DNA from: Aestuariivivens insulae
GTDB taxonomy: Bacteria; Bacteroidota; Bacteroidia; Flavobacteriales; Flavobacteriaceae
Assembly (NCBI RefSeq): GCF_022662195.1
Contig: NZ_JAKMCS010000001.1
Coordinates: forward strand, 372,001-436,000
DNA length: 64,000 bases
Direction: 5' to 3'
This document shows positions 34,867 to 44,742 of this stretch, one piece after another. Position 1 is the stretch's first letter, and the number at the start of each line of letters is the position of its first letter. A program made the position numbers and the translations under genes. The notes below the pieces were generated by a model, which searched no databases, had not been told where the DNA came from, and saw only the letters and a program-made list of their open reading frames with translations.

Positions 34867-37800
34867 ATGAAATTTCTATCTCTCTCAAATTTCAGCCTGT
34901 TAGGCATTGTTTTTTGTTGTTTTCTTTTTCCATTAAATGGCTATTCGCAAAGTGATATTCAAGTTGAAATTGTTGGCGGTCAGGTTGTATATGAATATGA
35001 TATTATTAGTATAACTGCCGGAAATGCCTTGTCCTTTAGAATAAGGAATATAGCCACTGGAGGGGGGAAATGTGCAAACTTAAAAGTTGAAGACATTACA
35101 TTAGATCCATCTACAGGATTTGAGTTAAGTCATGAAACCCTTCCAAAAAACATTAAACCCGAAGCGTGTAGAAATGGAGATAAGTATACAGATTTTACGA
35201 TAACCAATATTAGTGGTGGGTGCGATAATAGTACTTTGGTAACCATTGCTTTAAATGGTAATAATGGTGATTTTACTTTCGAGTTTACATTATCAGGATC
35301 GCCAGAAATAAATGTGTTGGGAGGTTCGCCTTATTCTGATATTGCTCATGGTTCTACAGTAACAACTGCTACCAACGGAACTTATTTTGGGGTTGTTGAT
35401 GAAGGCGCTACTGTAACACGAAACTTTATTGTAGCTAGTACTGGGAGCTGTGCTTTAGATGTTACTTCAATATCAAGCTCGCTTAGCGACTTTTCTGTGG
35501 TGTCCAGTGTGTTATTGCCTGATGATTCATCAGCTACTTTGCCAGAGAGTATTAACCCGGGATCGTATATTGTTTTTACCATTAATTTTACTGGCCCTAT
35601 AGGAGGTTCAGGGACTTTAACCTCTACGATTAGCATTTCAAATTCAGATAATACAACATTTACTTTTGATGTAAGCGCTGAAATGTTCGATTTTAACATT
35701 CCTGGTCCTGGTGGAGTAACTGCAGAGTTTAGGTTATGGTTAAAGTCAACACGAGGTGTTACAACCTCTGGGAACAGTGTGACCGATTGGTTGGATCTGG
35801 GTTCCAATGGGAAAGATGCGACAACAGTTTCGGGTAAGGAGCCAACCTATTTAGATACTGCTACCGATAATATCAATTTTAATCCAGTTGTAAAGTTTGA
35901 GAACGATGGAGGCAGTACAGAACAATACATGTATAACAATTCCAATGGCTTTTATAGTCAAGACATTTTTGTAGTTATGGTTCCAGATGCAACCATGAGT
36001 AGTACCTCTTCCAGAAATGCTATTTTTGCTGGGGTTGATTCTGGGAATACAGGTGATATGACAGGCATTGGTTTTGGAGATTACTCCTCAGAGTTTACTA
36101 ATGAAACGTTGTCGTATAATCAAGACATTCCAGGTGGGGGTAGTTATAATGGTGTGGCAGAAATAAACAGTTCCTATGCTAATGCAGGAATAATCAATAT
36201 TAGAAATAACGATGCGACATCTCCAACAGGTCAGGATATTTTGTATAATTCTAATTTGTTAACCACGTCTACAGTTAATGATGTGTCTTTTGAGAATGTT
36301 GGTTCGATTGATACGGATCCCGAACCCGATATTATTCTTGGGACAGAATATTGGATTGGTAAAAACCTTGATATAACAGGAAGTTTAAATGGTCGCATAG
36401 CTGAAATATTTACGTTTGCCGAACGTGTTACAGATGCCGATCGCCAAAAAATAGAGTCTTATTTAGCCATAAAGTATGGCGTTACCTTAGGAGCCTCTAC
36501 CGAAGCAGAAAAAGATTATATTAACTCCTTTGGGACTTCCGTTTGGGATACATCTGCTAACTTAGGATTTAATTATCATGTAGCTGGAATTGGCAGGGAT
36601 TCCATTTCAGATTTAAACCAAAAACAATCAAAAACATTAAATACTTCAGATGAAGTAACCATTGGCCTAAATGGTATATTTTCTACCAATAGTGCCAATG
36701 TTAACGAGTTTAAAAAAGATGGCGATTTTTTGGTTTGGGGGAGTAATGACGATGCCTATAGTGGTTCTAGTGCCAATACGGTAACCTTGGCAACCGGTAT
36801 CACTACTAGTTTAACTAGGATAGATAGACAGTGGAAGATTGTCGAGTCGGTTGAAGATGCGTCAGGAGACGTAGAAAATGTATTTGTTTCCATTCCATCA
36901 TCAGTATTTAGTAGTTTTCCTTTAGGTGCTGATGAAGCATATGCATTGGTAGTGGCCGATAATGCCAATTTTGCTAATAGCCATATTATAGATGTTGTTC
37001 CCTTAAAGTCTGATGGAGCATCCAATCTTCAAACTTGGTACGATTTTGATGGCACTAAGTATTTCACCTTTGCGAAAGTTTCGAAATTATCTGAAAACCA
37101 TAGTGTGCATATTGACTCTGGCGATTATTTAGTAGGGGATTATAGTTTGAATTTGAATATTAATGAGTTTACCATTTCGGCTTGGGTAAAGGCAGACGCT
37201 TCTCAAACTAGTACGAGAACCATTATGGCCAAAGGCGATAAATTTCAATTAAGGCTAAATAGTTCCCATCAGGTAGAAGTCATGATGGATGATGATGTAA
37301 CACCCAGATTTACCACTGCAATGGCACTAAATGATAATAAATGGCATCAAATAACCTTTGTCTATAATAGCGGTACCATTTTTTTATATGTTGATGGTGT
37401 TTTGGATAAGTCAGAACAAAATGTTGTAGCGCCATCCCTAAACTATAATTGGTTTTCAGTTGGGGCACTTTATATCGATAAGAGCAATATAATAAATCCG
37501 TTTTTGGGCGATATTGATGAAGTATATATTTGGGATCAAGGATTAAACGAAGATCAGGTAAGGTATCTTTTAAATCAGGAAGTTGAAAAAGGTGTAGGAG
37601 ATTTTGTTAGTGGTAAAGCATTGCCACAGGCTTCATCAAGTAATGAGGTGTCTGCAGTTTCTTATAGTAAGTTAAAGGCTTATTACGATTTTAATTCATT
37701 TTATGGATCTACTGTTGAAGGATTGAGCGATGCCCAAAATTTTTTAAGACTTAAATATTTAGCCAAAGATAAAGCTATGGTCGATACGCAAAGTATCCCC

Positions 37801-39789
37801 GTGCCATATCAATCTGTTGCAAATGGTGAATGGGGGAGCTCAAGTACTTGGAGCGGTGGTGCATATCAAATGATGCCCAATGCGTTGAGTTTGGATGGTA
37901 CAACTTATATTGATTGGAATATTGTTGAGCTTAATCATGATATAAGTTCAGGAGATAAAGATATAACCGTTTTGGGTTTAAAGCAAAATTCGGGGACGCT
38001 TACCATTGCAGATCCAATAGTGACTTCCCCTATTGAGGAAAACGATGGACAAGGTTTGCGTATTACCCATTATTTAGAAATAGATGGTGTCATAGACTTG
38101 GTGGGTGAGTCGCAGCTCATTCAAGACGAGGGAAGCATTTTAGATGCAGATAGTGGAGGTTACATTGAGCGTGATCAACAGGGAACAGCAAACAGTTTTA
38201 ATTACAATGATTGGTCTTCTCCAGTAGGGCCTATTGCAGGAAATATAAGTACAAGAGGAACCGGAGTTGCTAAAACAAATGCCAACTATACACTATCAGG
38301 TGTTCTAAACGATGGGACAGATTCTGCATTATATCAAGCGATAACGTTTAATAGTGCATTCGATGCTGCAGATTTAGACACGCCATCGTCTCCTGTAACC
38401 ATAAGTACACGTTGGCTTTATAAATTTTATGGGTTAGCTAGGGATACTGGTTCATGGGCAAGGATTTCAGAAAATACTCCATTGCTTCCTGGTGAAGGGT
38501 TTACGATGAAGGGCACTTCTGGATCTGTTGATGTTAGCACCAGTCAGAACTACGTTTTTAAAGGTTTGCCCAATAACGGCGATATAACTTTGGCATTGGA
38601 TAAATCGGCTGGAGATGTAGATCGGTTGGTAGGAAATCCATATCCGTGCGCCATTGATGCTAACGAGTTTATCTTGGATAATATCAAATCTACAGAAACA
38701 ATAAACGGTGAGATAGGAAGGAATACTAATAATGTTATAAATGGGGTATTGTATTTTTGGCATCAATTTGGGCAAGCGAATTCCCATAGATCATCCGACT
38801 ATGTTGGGGGCTTTGCGACCTATACTTTAATGGGGGGGGCAGAAGCTTATTCTACTGCCGATAATTCGTCGTTAGGTGAAGGGGGCGGTAAAGTGCCTGA
38901 AAAATATATTCCAGCCGGTCAAGGTTTTTTTGTGAGTACACTTTTGCCGTCAGGGGTAAGCGGTTCAACAACCACGGTTGAAGGGGGAACCATAACCTTT
39001 AAAAATAGCCAACGTGTTTTTGTACGTGAAGGCTATACTGGAATTAATGATGGCTCCCTGTTCTTTAAGACAAGTACCAAAACTAAAAAAGAACAAGCAC
39101 AGAATAGTCAGGATAGTCGATCTAAAATTAGGTTAGAGTTTAACTCGCCTTCTGGTTATGTTCGAAAATTACTTATTGGTGTAGATGGGAATGCAACCGA
39201 TGATTTCGATTTTGGGTATGATGCGCCAATGATAGATGTTAATAAAAATGATATGTATTGGCTATTAGGAGATAGTGAGTTTGTTATTCAAGGGGTTTCT
39301 AGTCTTGGAGCTTCTAAAGCATTTCCTATTGGCATTAAAGTGGATGAAGCAGGAAAGGTTTCGGTTAAATTAGCAAATACAGAGAACATAGAAGCTGATT
39401 TTGATGTCTATATATTGGATAACGAATCTAACGAAACCTTTTTAATTAATGATAAACCTTTGGATGTTTATTTAGACCCTGGTACCTATAACGACAGGTT
39501 TAAACTGGTTTTTCAACCCAGTATTCAGAATTTAAAGGCTGCAAACCAAAAAACTTTGGGCTTGTCGATGAGCTATAATGCCCATGACACTAAACTGAAT
39601 ATAATTAAAACATCGTCTAATTATAATATTAAAACGATAAGCCTGTATAATTTAAATGGAAGTAAGGTGGCCTATTTGAAAGTAAATAAGCCATTAAAAC
39701 AAAATGCTATCCATGTTCAAAAAGGGATTTATATTCTTGATATAAAAACAGATAGAGGTTTCATTAGAAGAAAATTAGCACTAAGGTAG
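34867..39789 (+). CDS. giant multidomain surface protein with T9SS sorting domain
   Basis: A 1640-residue secreted protein. Signal peptide: residues 1-28, ending NGYSQ. A choice-of-anchor-D-like immunoglobulin fold follows (about 140-275, from SPEINVLGGSPYSDIAHG). Next comes a DUF8202-like concanavalin fold starting EFRLWLKSTRGV (about 285-560, including GRIAEIFTFAERVTDADRQKIESYLAIKYGVTLG). A LamG-like domain (about 755-885) has VHIDSGDYLVGDY, FTISAWVKAD, NDNKWHQITFVYNSGTIFLYVDG and FLGDIDEVYIWDQGL. A long beta-rich region follows. The last 75 residues are a type A T9SS sorting domain (LNIIKTSSNYNIKTISLYNLNGSKV, GIYILDIKT, FIRRKLALR). It is likely an adhesin or glycan-binding surface protein; a specific ligand cannot be named. 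Confidence 0.85.
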   Translation: MKFLSLSNFSLLGIVFCCFLFPLNGYSQSDIQVEIVGGQVVYEYDIISITAGNALSFRIRNIATGGGKCANLKVEDITLDPSTGFELSHETLPKNIKPEACRNGDKYTDFTITNISGGCDNSTLVTIALNGNNGDFTFEFTLSGSPEINVLGGSPYSDIAHGSTVTTATNGTYFGVVDEGATVTRNFIVASTGSCALDVTSISSSLSDFSVVSSVLLPDDSSATLPESINPGSYIVFTINFTGPIGGSGTLTSTISISNSDNTTFTFDVSAEMFDFNIPGPGGVTAEFRLWLKSTRGVTTSGNSVTDWLDLGSNGKDATTVSGKEPTYLDTATDNINFNPVVKFENDGGSTEQYMYNNSNGFYSQDIFVVMVPDATMSSTSSRNAIFAGVDSGNTGDMTGIGFGDYSSEFTNETLSYNQDIPGGGSYNGVAEINSSYANAGIINIRNNDATSPTGQDILYNSNLLTTSTVNDVSFENVGSIDTDPEPDIILGTEYWIGKNLDITGSLNGRIAEIFTFAERVTDADRQKIESYLAIKYGVTLGASTEAEKDYINSFGTSVWDTSANLGFNYHVAGIGRDSISDLNQKQSKTLNTSDEVTIGLNGIFSTNSANVNEFKKDGDFLVWGSNDDAYSGSSANTVTLATGITTSLTRIDRQWKIVESVEDASGDVENVFVSIPSSVFSSFPLGADEAYALVVADNANFANSHIIDVVPLKSDGASNLQTWYDFDGTKYFTFAKVSKLSENHSVHIDSGDYLVGDYSLNLNINEFTISAWVKADASQTSTRTIMAKGDKFQLRLNSSHQVEVMMDDDVTPRFTTAMALNDNKWHQITFVYNSGTIFLYVDGVLDKSEQNVVAPSLNYNWFSVGALYIDKSNIINPFLGDIDEVYIWDQGLNEDQVRYLLNQEVEKGVGDFVSGKALPQASSSNEVSAVSYSKLKAYYDFNSFYGSTVEGLSDAQNFLRLKYLAKDKAMVDTQSIPVPYQSVANGEWGSSSTWSGGAYQMMPNALSLDGTTYIDWNIVELNHDISSGDKDITVLGLKQNSGTLTIADPIVTSPIEENDGQGLRITHYLEIDGVIDLVGESQLIQDEGSILDADSGGYIERDQQGTANSFNYNDWSSPVGPIAGNISTRGTGVAKTNANYTLSGVLNDGTDSALYQAITFNSAFDAADLDTPSSPVTISTRWLYKFYGLARDTGSWARISENTPLLPGEGFTMKGTSGSVDVSTSQNYVFKGLPNNGDITLALDKSAGDVDRLVGNPYPCAIDANEFILDNIKSTETINGEIGRNTNNVINGVLYFWHQFGQANSHRSSDYVGGFATYTLMGGAEAYSTADNSSLGEGGGKVPEKYIPAGQGFFVSTLLPSGVSGSTTTVEGGTITFKNSQRVFVREGYTGINDGSLFFKTSTKTKKEQAQNSQDSRSKIRLEFNSPSGYVRKLLIGVDGNATDDFDFGYDAPMIDVNKNDMYWLLGDSEFVIQGVSSLGASKAFPIGIKVDEAGKVSVKLANTENIEADFDVYILDNESNETFLINDKPLDVYLDPGTYNDRFKLVFQPSIQNLKAANQKTLGLSMSYNAHDTKLNIIKTSSNYNIKTISLYNLNGSKVAYLKVNKPLKQNAIHVQKGIYILDIKTDRGFIRRKLALR

Positions 39790-40746
39790 TTAAAGGGTAT
39801 TAAGTTCTTCTAGACTATTCTTGAAATAGTAGTATTGTTTGGTGTACCAGTACGATTTAGAAAATAGCTCAAGAGTATCTTTATTGGTATCCAATCCAAT
39901 GGCAGATTTTGCTTTGTTGAAATAGATTTTAGCTTGTTGTGCATCTTTGTTTTTAAGGTAAGCCATAGAAAGACCTAATAAAGCATCGTAATCTTGGGAA
40001 TCGAATTTTAAAGCTATTGAAAAATCTTTAATGGCATCTTCGTATTTTCCTAGGAATAAATTGGAAGCTCCTCTATAAAAGAAAAGAAAGGGGTTGTCCT
40101 TATTCAATCTGATAGCGGTATTTAAATCGGCCCGTGCTTTTTGGTAATATCTTATATCTAAAAATAAGGTGCCACGATCAAAAAAAGCATCAGAATCGGG
40201 ATTTATTAATATGGCTGTAGAGTAGTCCTTTATGGCGTTTTTATAATCTTCCAATGCTGTATAGGCCGCTGCCCTAAGTGTATAAGCAATTTGAAGGTCT
40301 GGTATAATTTTGATTAGGGTACTAAAATCGGCAATCGCATTTTTATATTCGCCCAAATCGTACTTGGTGCATGCCAAACTGTAACGGGCATCAATAAAAC
40401 TTTTATCCAAGGCTATGGCTTTTTCGTAATCGGCTTTAGCCCCTTGTAAATCTTTTAAGTTGAATCTGGAATTGCCCCTGTTAAAATAGGTGTCGGCATC
40501 AGGTTCAACAAGTATTATTTTCGAGTAGTCTACAATGGCCCCTTGATAATCGCCAGAATCGTTTTTAGCAAGACCGCGGTAAAAATAGGCGTCTAAATTG
40601 TCGGGTTCTAAAGCAATGACTTGATCCAGTAATTGGATTTTTTCTTTTAAATCGGTAGCCCTTAAAGCCTGTCTGTAAAATTTATTGGCTTGCCCAAAAG
40701 ACAATAAGGGTATTATGGCTAGTAATGTGAAGAGTAATTTTTTCAT
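39790..40746 (-). CDS. exported TPR-repeat protein
   Basis: A 318-residue protein with a signal peptide (MKKLLFTLLAIIPLLSFGQA) from the ATG at 40746; an in-frame ATG eight codons earlier would blur the signal. About eight 34-residue tetratricopeptide repeats follow, with pattern ..AIADY.KAI.LDP.., for example LDAYFYRGLAKNDSGDYQGAIVDYSKIILVEPD. TPR arrays mediate protein contacts; in the periplasm or outer membrane the partner is unknown. Its stop abuts that of the giant cargo gene on the other strand. Confidence 0.85.
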   Translation of the reverse strand: MKKLLFTLLAIIPLLSFGQANKFYRQALRATDLKEKIQLLDQVIALEPDNLDAYFYRGLAKNDSGDYQGAIVDYSKIILVEPDADTYFNRGNSRFNLKDLQGAKADYEKAIALDKSFIDARYSLACTKYDLGEYKNAIADFSTLIKIIPDLQIAYTLRAAAYTALEDYKNAIKDYSTAILINPDSDAFFDRGTLFLDIRYYQKARADLNTAIRLNKDNPFLFFYRGASNLFLGKYEDAIKDFSIALKFDSQDYDALLGLSMAYLKNKDAQQAKIYFNKAKSAIGLDTNKDTLELFSKSYWYTKQYYYFKNSLEELNTL

Positions 40747-41156
40747 TAGCAACTTTTGAACAAAAAACATGCCGTATTTTTGAGAACTAAAGTTAGGATT
40801 ATTTTTTGTTATAAAGGAAATGAAAATGAATTAATAGAAAGTTTTAGGTTTTAATGGCTTAAGGCGTTTAAAAATAAAAATGGACAAGATTTAAATGATT
40901 TTAAGTCTTTTTGAAGGCGAAGATCTATTTAATGAAGATCTATTTAATATGGTTTTGGAGGGTGTTCGTTTAACAATATGATAAGTCATCATTTTAATGA
41001 CTTATGTTTAACGTTAAACGAAGGTGTTTGAAAAATTTAACTTAACTTTTACAGAAGTTGCAAAACTTAATAAAACAAAGAGACTACCTAAGTTAAGATA
41101 GTCTCTTTTATAAATTTATGGTTTATCGATTAAGAGGTTCCTTTTTCAGAGGAATT
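40747..41156. other. intergenic region with short tandem duplication
   Basis: No gene is seen in these 410 bp. A perfect 15-bp tandem duplication of GAAGATCTATTTAAT occupies 40919-40948. The pruA terminator lies at the end of the gap. A long AT-rich part between holds nothing else that I can name. Confidence 0.6.
41077..41108 (-). terminator. terminator after pruA
   Basis: A 10-bp stem (AAAGAGACTA/TAGTCTCTTT) with a 12-base loop, ending in T's on the minus strand, about 50 bases after the pruA stop. Confidence 0.75.
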
Positions 41157-42785
41157 CTACTCTCCCAAAAACGGATAACGATAATCGGTTGGAGTTACAA
41201 AAGTTTCCTTGATTAATCGTGGTGAAACCCAACGCAATAAGTTTTGTGCACTTCCTGCTTTATCGTTGGTTCCTGATGCTCTTGCACCACCAAACGGTTG
41301 TTGTCCAACTACAGCTCCCGTAGGCTTGTCGTTAATGTAGAAATTACCGGCACTGTTCTGTAAAGCAGTAGTTGCCTCGGTAACGGCATATCTGTCAGTC
41401 GCTAAAATAGCACCTGTTAAAGCATATTCACTAGTTTCATCAACTAGCTTTAATGTTTCAGTATAGGCATTGTCTTCATACACATAAATGGTAATTACTG
41501 GTCCAAACAACTCGGTACACATGGTGGTATACTTGGGATTGGTGGTTACAATTACCGTAGGTGCTATAAAATAGCCTTTGCTCTTGTCGTAGTTGCCGCC
41601 AGCAATAATTTCGGCATCAGCATCTGCTTTGGCTTGGTCTATATATTTCGCTAACTTATCGAAAGACCCTTCGTGGATTACTGCAGTAATAAAATTACTC
41701 ATATCCTCGGGAGACCCCATTTTAAATGAGTTGACGTCTTCTATAACATAATTTTTTACATCGCCCCATAAACTTTTTGGAACATAGGCTCTAGACGCCG
41801 CGCTACATTTTTGGCCTTGGAATTCAAACGCTCCACGAACAATAGCTGTAGCTACCTGTTTTGGTACAGCCGTTTTGTGAGCCACTATAAAATCCTTACC
41901 GCCAGTTTCACCAACAATTCTTGGGTATGTTTTGTAGTTATGGATGTTGTTGCCTATTTGTTTCCAAAGTTCCTTAAATACAAATGTTGATCCTGTAAAG
42001 TGTAATCCTGAAAAGTCTGGACTTGCTAAAACGGTTTCGGTGATCATAACTGGGTCGCCAAAAACTACGTTAATTACACCGTCGGGAACACCAGCTTCTT
42101 TAAAGACATCCATAATGACTTTAGCAGAATAGATTTGGCTGTCGCTAGGTTTCCAAACCACTACATTGCCCATTAAGGCCATGCACGAAGGTAAGTTCCC
42201 GGCAATAGCCGTAAAGTTAAAAGGGGTAACCGCATAGGTGAATCCTTCTAATGGTCTGTATTCCACACGGTTCCAGGAATCACTGGTGCTTTCAGGTTGT
42301 TCCGCATAAATATCGGTCATATACTGTACGTTAAAACGTAAGAAGTCTATCAATTCGCAAGCAGAATCAATTTCGGCCTGGTGAATTGTTTTCGATTGGG
42401 CTATCATGGTAGCCGCATTTATTTTGGCGCGGTATGGCCCTGCAATTAGCTCGGCTGCTTTTAAGAAGATGCCTGCACGTTGCTCCCATGGCATTTGGCT
42501 CCATGTTTTTCTGGCTTCCAAAGCCGTAGCAATAGCTTCCTCAACATGTTTTTTTTTAGCGAGGTGGTAAGTGCCTACAACATGCTGGTGGTCATGAGGC
42601 GGAGACATGGTTCTGGTGTTGCCAGTTTCAATGTCTTTACCGTTTATATATAGTGGAACATCAATTGAGCTGTTAAACATGTCTTTGTATGCTTTTAGTA
42701 CGGCATCACGTTCAGGTGAGCCCGGAGCATAACTTTTAACAGGTTCGTTAACCGCTATAGGTACATTAAAGAAACCTTTTCCCAT
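41157..42785 (-). CDS. pruA: L-glutamate gamma-semialdehyde dehydrogenase
   Basis: 1-pyrroline-5-carboxylate dehydrogenase, which oxidises glutamate semialdehyde to glutamate with NAD in proline breakdown. The 542-residue aldehyde dehydrogenase has the cofactor loop LHFTGSTFVFKELW, the general base Glu in RIVGETGGKDFIVAH and the catalytic Cys in EFQGQKCSAASRAYVP. The N-terminal GKGFFNVPIAVNEPVKSYAPGSPER is typical of the mitochondrial-type (ALDH4A1-like) enzyme. No proline dehydrogenase (putA/prodh) gene is adjacent. Minus strand; the possible -7 box TAATTTTG is at 42834-42827. Confidence 0.94.
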   Translation of the reverse strand: MGKGFFNVPIAVNEPVKSYAPGSPERDAVLKAYKDMFNSSIDVPLYINGKDIETGNTRTMSPPHDHQHVVGTYHLAKKKHVEEAIATALEARKTWSQMPWEQRAGIFLKAAELIAGPYRAKINAATMIAQSKTIHQAEIDSACELIDFLRFNVQYMTDIYAEQPESTSDSWNRVEYRPLEGFTYAVTPFNFTAIAGNLPSCMALMGNVVVWKPSDSQIYSAKVIMDVFKEAGVPDGVINVVFGDPVMITETVLASPDFSGLHFTGSTFVFKELWKQIGNNIHNYKTYPRIVGETGGKDFIVAHKTAVPKQVATAIVRGAFEFQGQKCSAASRAYVPKSLWGDVKNYVIEDVNSFKMGSPEDMSNFITAVIHEGSFDKLAKYIDQAKADADAEIIAGGNYDKSKGYFIAPTVIVTTNPKYTTMCTELFGPVITIYVYEDNAYTETLKLVDETSEYALTGAILATDRYAVTEATTALQNSAGNFYINDKPTGAVVGQQPFGGARASGTNDKAGSAQNLLRWVSPRLIKETFVTPTDYRYPFLGE

Positions 42786-42935
42786 AATTTGTAAGTTTTA
42801 TTATTGAATTTTCAGTAAATAGGATGCAAAATTACGAATTTTAAAATCAATTATGGGTAATAGATTTTTCAAATAAGGGTGAGATATTTGGCTTAATCTT
42901 GTAAGTTGTTTAGTTTTGGTAAGACTATATTTTTT

Positions 42936-43661
42936 ATGTGTACAGTAACTATAGTTCCTAAAGGGGAACAGGATTTTATTTTAACATCAAATAGAGATGA
43001 AGCACCTAACAGGATGTCGTTGGCTCCAGATTTTCACGAAGTTAATGGTACTAAGATGTTGTTTCCAAAAGATGAGCTATCTGGGGGCACTTGGATTGGT
43101 ATAAGTGAAAAGCATAGAGTAGTTTGTGTTTTGAACGGTGGATTTGAGCGGCATAAAAGACAACCAAACTATAGAAAAAGTAGAGGACAGGTTGCTAAAG
43201 AGTGTCTCGTTTTTGATAATTTGGTCGTTGGTATTGATGCTTATAACTTTAAAAATATTGAGCCTTTTACCATGGTATTGGCCGATTGGAATGCTGGTTT
43301 AAAGTTTTGCGAATTGGTTTGGGATGGTAATGAAAAACATTTTACTGAATTGCCCTTAGAACCTAAAATTTGGTCTTCTTCTACATTGTATAATCAAACG
43401 GTGAGAGAGGAGCGTCGATATTGGTTTGAAACGTTTAAGGATACAAAGTCGTTAAACGACGATAGCTTACTGGATTTTCATAAAAATACCGAAAAGGGTA
43501 ATTTGGACTATGGTGTTATTATGGATAGGGGGGTTGTGAAAACGACGAGCATTACCCAGGTTGTTAAGCAAAATGATGCTGTTAATATGCGTTATGAAAG
43601 TCTTCAAAATAATTCGGTTTCAAGAGAAACTTTCAATCTTTCTTCAGTAGTTAATGAATAA
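42936..43661 (+). CDS. NRDE family protein (TANGO2-like)
   Basis: Started at 42936 (MCTVTIVPKGEQDF) it has 241 residues. The Cys2 right after the initiator Met, the TSNRDEAPNR motif that names the family and GGTWIGIS follow. TANGO2/NRDE proteins have an Ntn-hydrolase-like fold with Cys2 as candidate nucleophile; their function is debated (heme or lipid handling). The frame open upstream (from 42906) would hide Cys2 and is not favoured. The stop overlaps the next start by eight bases. Confidence 0.85.
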   Translation: MCTVTIVPKGEQDFILTSNRDEAPNRMSLAPDFHEVNGTKMLFPKDELSGGTWIGISEKHRVVCVLNGGFERHKRQPNYRKSRGQVAKECLVFDNLVVGIDAYNFKNIEPFTMVLADWNAGLKFCELVWDGNEKHFTELPLEPKIWSSSTLYNQTVREERRYWFETFKDTKSLNDDSLLDFHKNTEKGNLDYGVIMDRGVVKTTSITQVVKQNDAVNMRYESLQNNSVSRETFNLSSVVNE

Positions 43662-44691
43662 TACAGGCATTATTTTAACATTGGCTTATCCAGATACCGT
43701 TGTTATGGTGTCTAAAGAGTGGTTTTCGCCGTTTTTGCGATTTTTTGGTGTTGGTAAAAAGAATTACTTGAGAGCTGGGCATGCCGCATTGGTGTTAATC
43801 AATAAGGTGACGGGTGAATTGGAATACCATGATTTTGGGCGCTATATAACGCCTGAACCTACAGGACGGGTACGTGGTAAGGATACCGATAATGAACTGG
43901 ATTTCCCTATAAAAGCTGACATTGAAAATGGTGTGATTAGAAACTTGGATGCAATTTTGGAATTTTTGGCAACCCACCCCAGGTTAACCCATGGTGAAGG
44001 TAAATTAATAGCTTCGGTGTGTTGTGCTGTAGATTATAAAAAGGCGCGCACCCATATTAGCGATATGCAAAGCAAGCACTTTATTAGGTATGCAGCCTTT
44101 ATAAAAGAGGCATGCAACTGCGCACGTTTTGTAACCGATAGTTTAATTGCTTCTGTAACCGATTTAAGTATTAAAAAGAAGTTGGAACAATCCAAATGGT
44201 TTACGCCCAGTACCGTTGGTAATGTGGTTTTGGCCGACACTGAGAATTGTGTTTATGAAGTGTCTGAAACAGGTGTCATTTCAAAATTCAAAGGTTCACA
44301 AAAGAGTGAAAACCTACGCTGTTTCCTAGATAGGTTAAAAGGTCATGAGCCTCAGTTTGTGGGCACTTTAGAACCTAAGCCTGTCGATGCATTACACGAC
44401 AAAGCACAATGGCTGTCGGGGATTGCTGCAGGGGCTTGGTTTGAATTGCACCATATAGGGCATGAGATAGAATATTATTTTAAACGGATTTCACCTCATG
44501 GCAATATTGATGTTCATGATAGGTATGTGGTTAACGACCCTGCGTTTAATTACGATCTAGAGTTTGAATTTGTACATTACTCCAACTGTAAATTTTTTCA
44601 TGTACGGCAAAATGGAAAGGTGTTTCGATTTGAGAGGAAGGTGGAAGAAGCTGGAAGTAGAAGTTGGGGTGAAAAAACAGGAATTCAATAA
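43654..44691 (+). CDS. DUF6695-like protein, possible permuted NlpC/P60 domain
   Basis: A 345-residue protein of a family found next to NRDE genes in Flavobacteriaceae, remembered as DUF6695. The first 180 residues have the order LRAGHAALVLINKVTGELEYHDFGRY, then ACNCARFVTDSLIAS. A conserved His in GHA followed much later by Cys in NCARF is the arrangement of circularly permuted NlpC/P60 (YiiX/LRAT-type) thiol hydrolases. The C-terminal part contains HHIGHEIEYYFKRISPHGNIDVHDRY. No signal peptide is seen. The catalytic idea is inference; the family call is moderate. Confidence 0.6.
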   Translation: MNNTGIILTLAYPDTVVMVSKEWFSPFLRFFGVGKKNYLRAGHAALVLINKVTGELEYHDFGRYITPEPTGRVRGKDTDNELDFPIKADIENGVIRNLDAILEFLATHPRLTHGEGKLIASVCCAVDYKKARTHISDMQSKHFIRYAAFIKEACNCARFVTDSLIASVTDLSIKKKLEQSKWFTPSTVGNVVLADTENCVYEVSETGVISKFKGSQKSENLRCFLDRLKGHEPQFVGTLEPKPVDALHDKAQWLSGIAAGAWFELHHIGHEIEYYFKRISPHGNIDVHDRYVVNDPAFNYDLEFEFVHYSNCKFFHVRQNGKVFRFERKVEEAGSRSWGEKTGIQ

Positions 44692-44742
44692 TGTTAAGTG
44701 TAGAAGAGAAAGGGAGCATGCCTACTACAGTATTGAGAGGTT

